The notes under the pieces: model-generated
The model's input: the letters and a program-made list of their open reading frames with translations, nothing else
Told to the model about the DNA's origin: nothing
The model's database searches: none
Shown: piece after piece, positions 31,802 to 33,824 of the stretch
How positions within the stretch are numbered: position 1 is the stretch's first letter
Layout of the letters: each line of letters starts with the position of its first letter
Origin: Lentisphaeria bacterium UBA1732
Lineage (GTDB): Bacteria > Verrucomicrobiota > Lentisphaeria > Victivallales > UBA1829
Direction: 5' to 3'
Assembly: GCA_002315855.1 (NCBI GenBank)
Contig: DCIG01000023.1
Span: 1 to 33,824 of the forward strand
DNA length: 33,824 nt
Translations under genes and position numbers: made by a program

Positions 31802-32122
31802 GGTGAATACCTTTCACGCGAGTCGGGGGTTACTTTCAGATTGAATCGGCAAGATTATCTTTCAAGTTCAAAAAGAAAAAGTGGAAAACATTTACAATAT
31901 ACATTGAAAAATCGGCTATGACAAGGTATTTTTTAAATATTTCCGATTTTTTCTTTTTGACGCACCTTTCAAAAGGCGTGAAATCGAAACATTTCGTCAG
32001 CTTCCGTGAATGGAAACGGAGCCGGGGAAAGATTTCCGTCTTTTTCACAAACCCCGGAGCCGATTTCAAAGACTTCAACCATTCATTTGTCAGACACATT
32101 ATTTCCATGAGGTATCATTTTT
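31802..32122. promoter_or_regulatory. divergent intergenic region with ROK-operon promoter
   Basis: For the minus strand, TTGTCA (31924-31919) and TATATT (31901-31896) are 17 nt apart, giving the ROK operon a leader of about 90 nt. For exbB, TTCAAC (32077-32082) with CATTAT (32099-32104), near the ribosome site, is a weak candidate. CCGGGG and CCCCGG (near 32022 and 32055) could form a long-loop hairpin. No gene is seen here. Confidence 0.5.
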
Positions 32123-32872
32123 ATGACATTTTTACCTGATTTCACGCCTGTTTTTGCGTCCAACGGTCTGGTATACGCGTTTCAAAACAGCGACTGGATG
32201 GGACAGTTCATCTGTGTATTTCTGTTCTTCTGCTCCGTTTTCGTGTGGGTTCTGATGCTTGACAAGGGCAGTATGCTGAGGAAAGGACGCAGGGCAAGTG
32301 AAATCTTTGTGAAACAGTTCCGCAATGCCCGCGATCCGCTGTCCCTGCGCGACCGTGCGGATGAATCCAATTCTCCGGCGGCACACGTGTATGCGGCGGC
32401 CTGCAAACGCATCCAGTCATTCAAGCTGGAATTTCCCCTGCCCCGCGGCGGGCGTCGGGCGATGAGCGATGATGAACTGGAAATTGTGCGTTCCACCATG
32501 AATCTGGCCGTGGAAGATGAACTGGTTCTGCTGGAACGGAAGAATATTTTTCTGGCGACCGCAGTGAGCGCCGCGCCATTTTTCGGATTGTTCGGCACAG
32601 TGTGGGGCATCACAATGGCATTTTCCGAGCTGGCAATTGCCGGGCGTGCCGACGTGCAGACGCTGGCACCGGGAATTTCCGGAGCACTGCTGACCACGGT
32701 AATCGGTCTGGTGGTGGCAATTCCGTCTCTGATCGGCTACAACATCATCTCAACACAAATCAAAAACATCACGGTGCATCTGGACAACTTCGTGGATGAA
32801 GTCTATACGAAGTTCAAAATCGAACAGCTGGAAAGCTACAGCGCCGCAGAACGCCGAGAAAATCAGCAGTAA
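32123..32872 (+). CDS. exbB: ExbB/TolQ-family proton channel subunit
   Basis: ExbB forms the inner-membrane pentamer that, with ExbD, uses the proton gradient to energise TonB. The 249-residue protein has a first membrane segment (about 31-52), a cytoplasmic domain, and the conserved pair of later segments with APFFGLFGTVWGITMAF and ISGALLTTVIGLVVAIPSLIGYN, the MotA/TolQ/ExbB hallmark. TolQ cannot be excluded from sequence alone, but a TonB-like gene follows. GAGG lies about 9 nt before the ATG. The exbD gene starts 17 nt after its stop. Confidence 0.9.
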   Translation: MTFLPDFTPVFASNGLVYAFQNSDWMGQFICVFLFFCSVFVWVLMLDKGSMLRKGRRASEIFVKQFRNARDPLSLRDRADESNSPAAHVYAAACKRIQSFKLEFPLPRGGRRAMSDDELEIVRSTMNLAVEDELVLLERKNIFLATAVSAAPFFGLFGTVWGITMAFSELAIAGRADVQTLAPGISGALLTTVIGLVVAIPSLIGYNIISTQIKNITVHLDNFVDEVYTKFKIEQLESYSAAERRENQQ

Positions 32873-32889
32873 GGAACGGGAGGGGAGCA

Positions 32890-33309
32890 ATGGCATCACG
32901 CAGACGATTTCCGGTATCGGTGTATGATCAAATCAACGTAACCTCGCTGATTGATACTCTGTTTTTCCTGCTGATCATCTTCATGCTGACGGCACCGCTG
33001 CTGGAATATTCCGTGGATGTGTCGCCGCCGCAGATGAACGCAACGAAAATCGAGCCGGACGATCATTCCAAAAGCATCAATGTGAGGAAAGACGGAACGA
33101 TTCTATTCGATCACCGCGAAGTGTCGATGGAACAGCTCCAAATGGAGCTTCATGCACTGAAACAGGAACAAATTTCGAGCAAAATCGCGATTTATCTGCG
33201 GGCAGACAGAGAGTTGAGCTACGGGGGCGTCATAGACGTCATGCGTCAAATCAGAATGGCAGGATTTGAGGATATTCAGCTTGTCACGGAGGAGGAGCCG
33301 AAATCATGA
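32890..33309 (+). CDS. exbD: ExbD/TolR-family protein
   Basis: The 139-residue protein has one membrane segment near residues 16-36 (VTSLIDTLFFLLIIFMLTA) with the conserved proton-carrying Asp in LID, followed by a periplasmic domain ending in a SYGGVIDVMRQIRMAGFEDIQLVTE segment typical of ExbD. GGGAGGGGAG upstream supplies the ribosome site. Its TGA overlaps the next ATG (ATGA). Confidence 0.93.
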   Translation: MASRRRFPVSVYDQINVTSLIDTLFFLLIIFMLTAPLLEYSVDVSPPQMNATKIEPDDHSKSINVRKDGTILFDHREVSMEQLQMELHALKQEQISSKIAIYLRADRELSYGGVIDVMRQIRMAGFEDIQLVTEEEPKS

Positions 33310-33824
33310 TGGAAAGCCTCAGTGCCGAAAATCCGTATTACAACGAGAGAAAGGTCAAAACGAATCTGATGATCGTATGCTTCGTGCATCTGTCAGTCGT
33401 TCTGGTTCCACTTTTTCTAAGTTATCTGGCCTCGACTTTCACGCCGAAAGAATACGTTATGAGGGTTGGTCTGGCCGATGCACCTCCGGGCGACTCCATG
33501 GATTTGCCGAAAGAGCAGGTGGCGGCTCTGCGCAACAATGAGACATCCGCCGAAACACCATCGCCGAAAACAGATTTGCCCAAGCCGTCCAAAATCGATG
33601 ATCTGCCGCCGCAGCCGGTGATTCAGGAACCGGTCGTTACGCCGCCTGTTCAGGAGACAGTGCCGGACAAGCCGAAGACACCGGAGAAAAAGACACCGGA
33701 GAAAAAGACGCCGGACAAGCAGCCGTCGAAAATCCTGACAGCCGAAGATATTCGCCGTCAAATTGCGAATCAGCAGAAAGACCCTGCAAAAGTCGCCGCC
33801 GCGAATGCAGCGAAAGCAAAAGCC
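33306..33824 (+). CDS. tonB: TonB-like energy transducer (partial, runs off the window)
   Basis: The frame is open from the ATG at 33306 to the window end (173 codons so far). The N-terminus has one membrane segment (about residues 22-43, MIVCFVHLSVVLVPLFLSYLA) preceded by basic residues, and then a proline- and lysine-rich stretch that includes TPEKKTPEKKTPDKQ, made by a 15-nt repeat (33678-33722). This is the layout of TonB, whose rigid Pro-rich region spans the periplasm; the C-terminal domain that would confirm it lies outside. A TolA-like protein is the alternative. GAGGAG precedes the ATG, and the start overlaps exbD. Position after exbBD supports the call. Confidence 0.75.
   Translation, partial: MMESLSAENPYYNERKVKTNLMIVCFVHLSVVLVPLFLSYLASTFTPKEYVMRVGLADAPPGDSMDLPKEQVAALRNNETSAETPSPKTDLPKPSKIDDLPPQPVIQEPVVTPPVQETVPDKPKTPEKKTPEKKTPDKQPSKILTAEDIRRQIANQQKDPAKVAAANAAKAKA

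Overview
The window (about 33.8 kb) looks like chromosomal DNA of a Gram-negative, probably strictly anaerobic bacterium. LPS-core genes (a heptosyltransferase and a heptose-7-phosphate kinase) and an ExbB/ExbD/TonB set indicate an outer membrane. A superoxide reductase and an indolepyruvate:ferredoxin oxidoreductase indicate anaerobic life. Clear Shine-Dalgarno sites and sigma70-type promoters (TTGAnn, 16-17 nt, TATAnT) argue against Bacteroidota. A PVC-group anaerobe such as Lentisphaerota would fit, but this is inference from gene content, not a phylogenetic result.

Layout. (1) 1-2110: rpsB-tsf translation operon with promoter and terminator, preceded by a degenerate 28-bp tandem repeat. 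(2) 2265-6012: accessory block with an AT-rich, zinc-hook AAA_13-type ATPase that shows no ABC signature or Walker B, an AbrB-type antitoxin with two operators and only a stub of its PIN toxin, and a Fic protein with a 12-bp repeat linker and a 20-bp palindrome in its leader. (3) 6414-9037: rdgC, a membrane-anchored DUF302-like protein and an acyl-ACP thioesterase. (4) 9308-11665: a very AT-rich 785-residue multi-pass membrane protein of unknown function with internal repeats. (5) 12067-16797: rsmI with a small partner gene, a NYN-domain putative nuclease, comM and a DedA protein. (6) 17050-20310: lgt-rluD-orphan DNA adenine methyltransferase, translationally coupled on the plus strand. (7) 20367-27674: a long minus-strand operon iorA-iorB-paaK-ACT-rlmD-radC-acpS-waaF, mostly with start/stop overlaps. 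(8) 28043-31801: superoxide reductase (own promoter region and terminator), then the operon ROK kinase-membrane protein-heptose kinase-maf. (9) 32123-33824: exbB-exbD-tonB, cut by the window edge.

How the genes work together. iorAB, paaK and the ACT protein form a recognisable unit for oxidising aryl-pyruvates to aryl-acetyl-CoA and interconverting these with free acids. waaF and the heptose kinase serve LPS core synthesis. lgt supplies lipoproteins and TonB-ExbBD energises outer-membrane import. The AT-rich genes at 2265-4133, 9308-11665 and 13528-14334 stand out in base composition from the GC-richer backbone and are probably acquired. With the antitoxin and Fic genes they carry most of the novelty. 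No rRNA, tRNA, CRISPR array, transposase or integrase was recognised.
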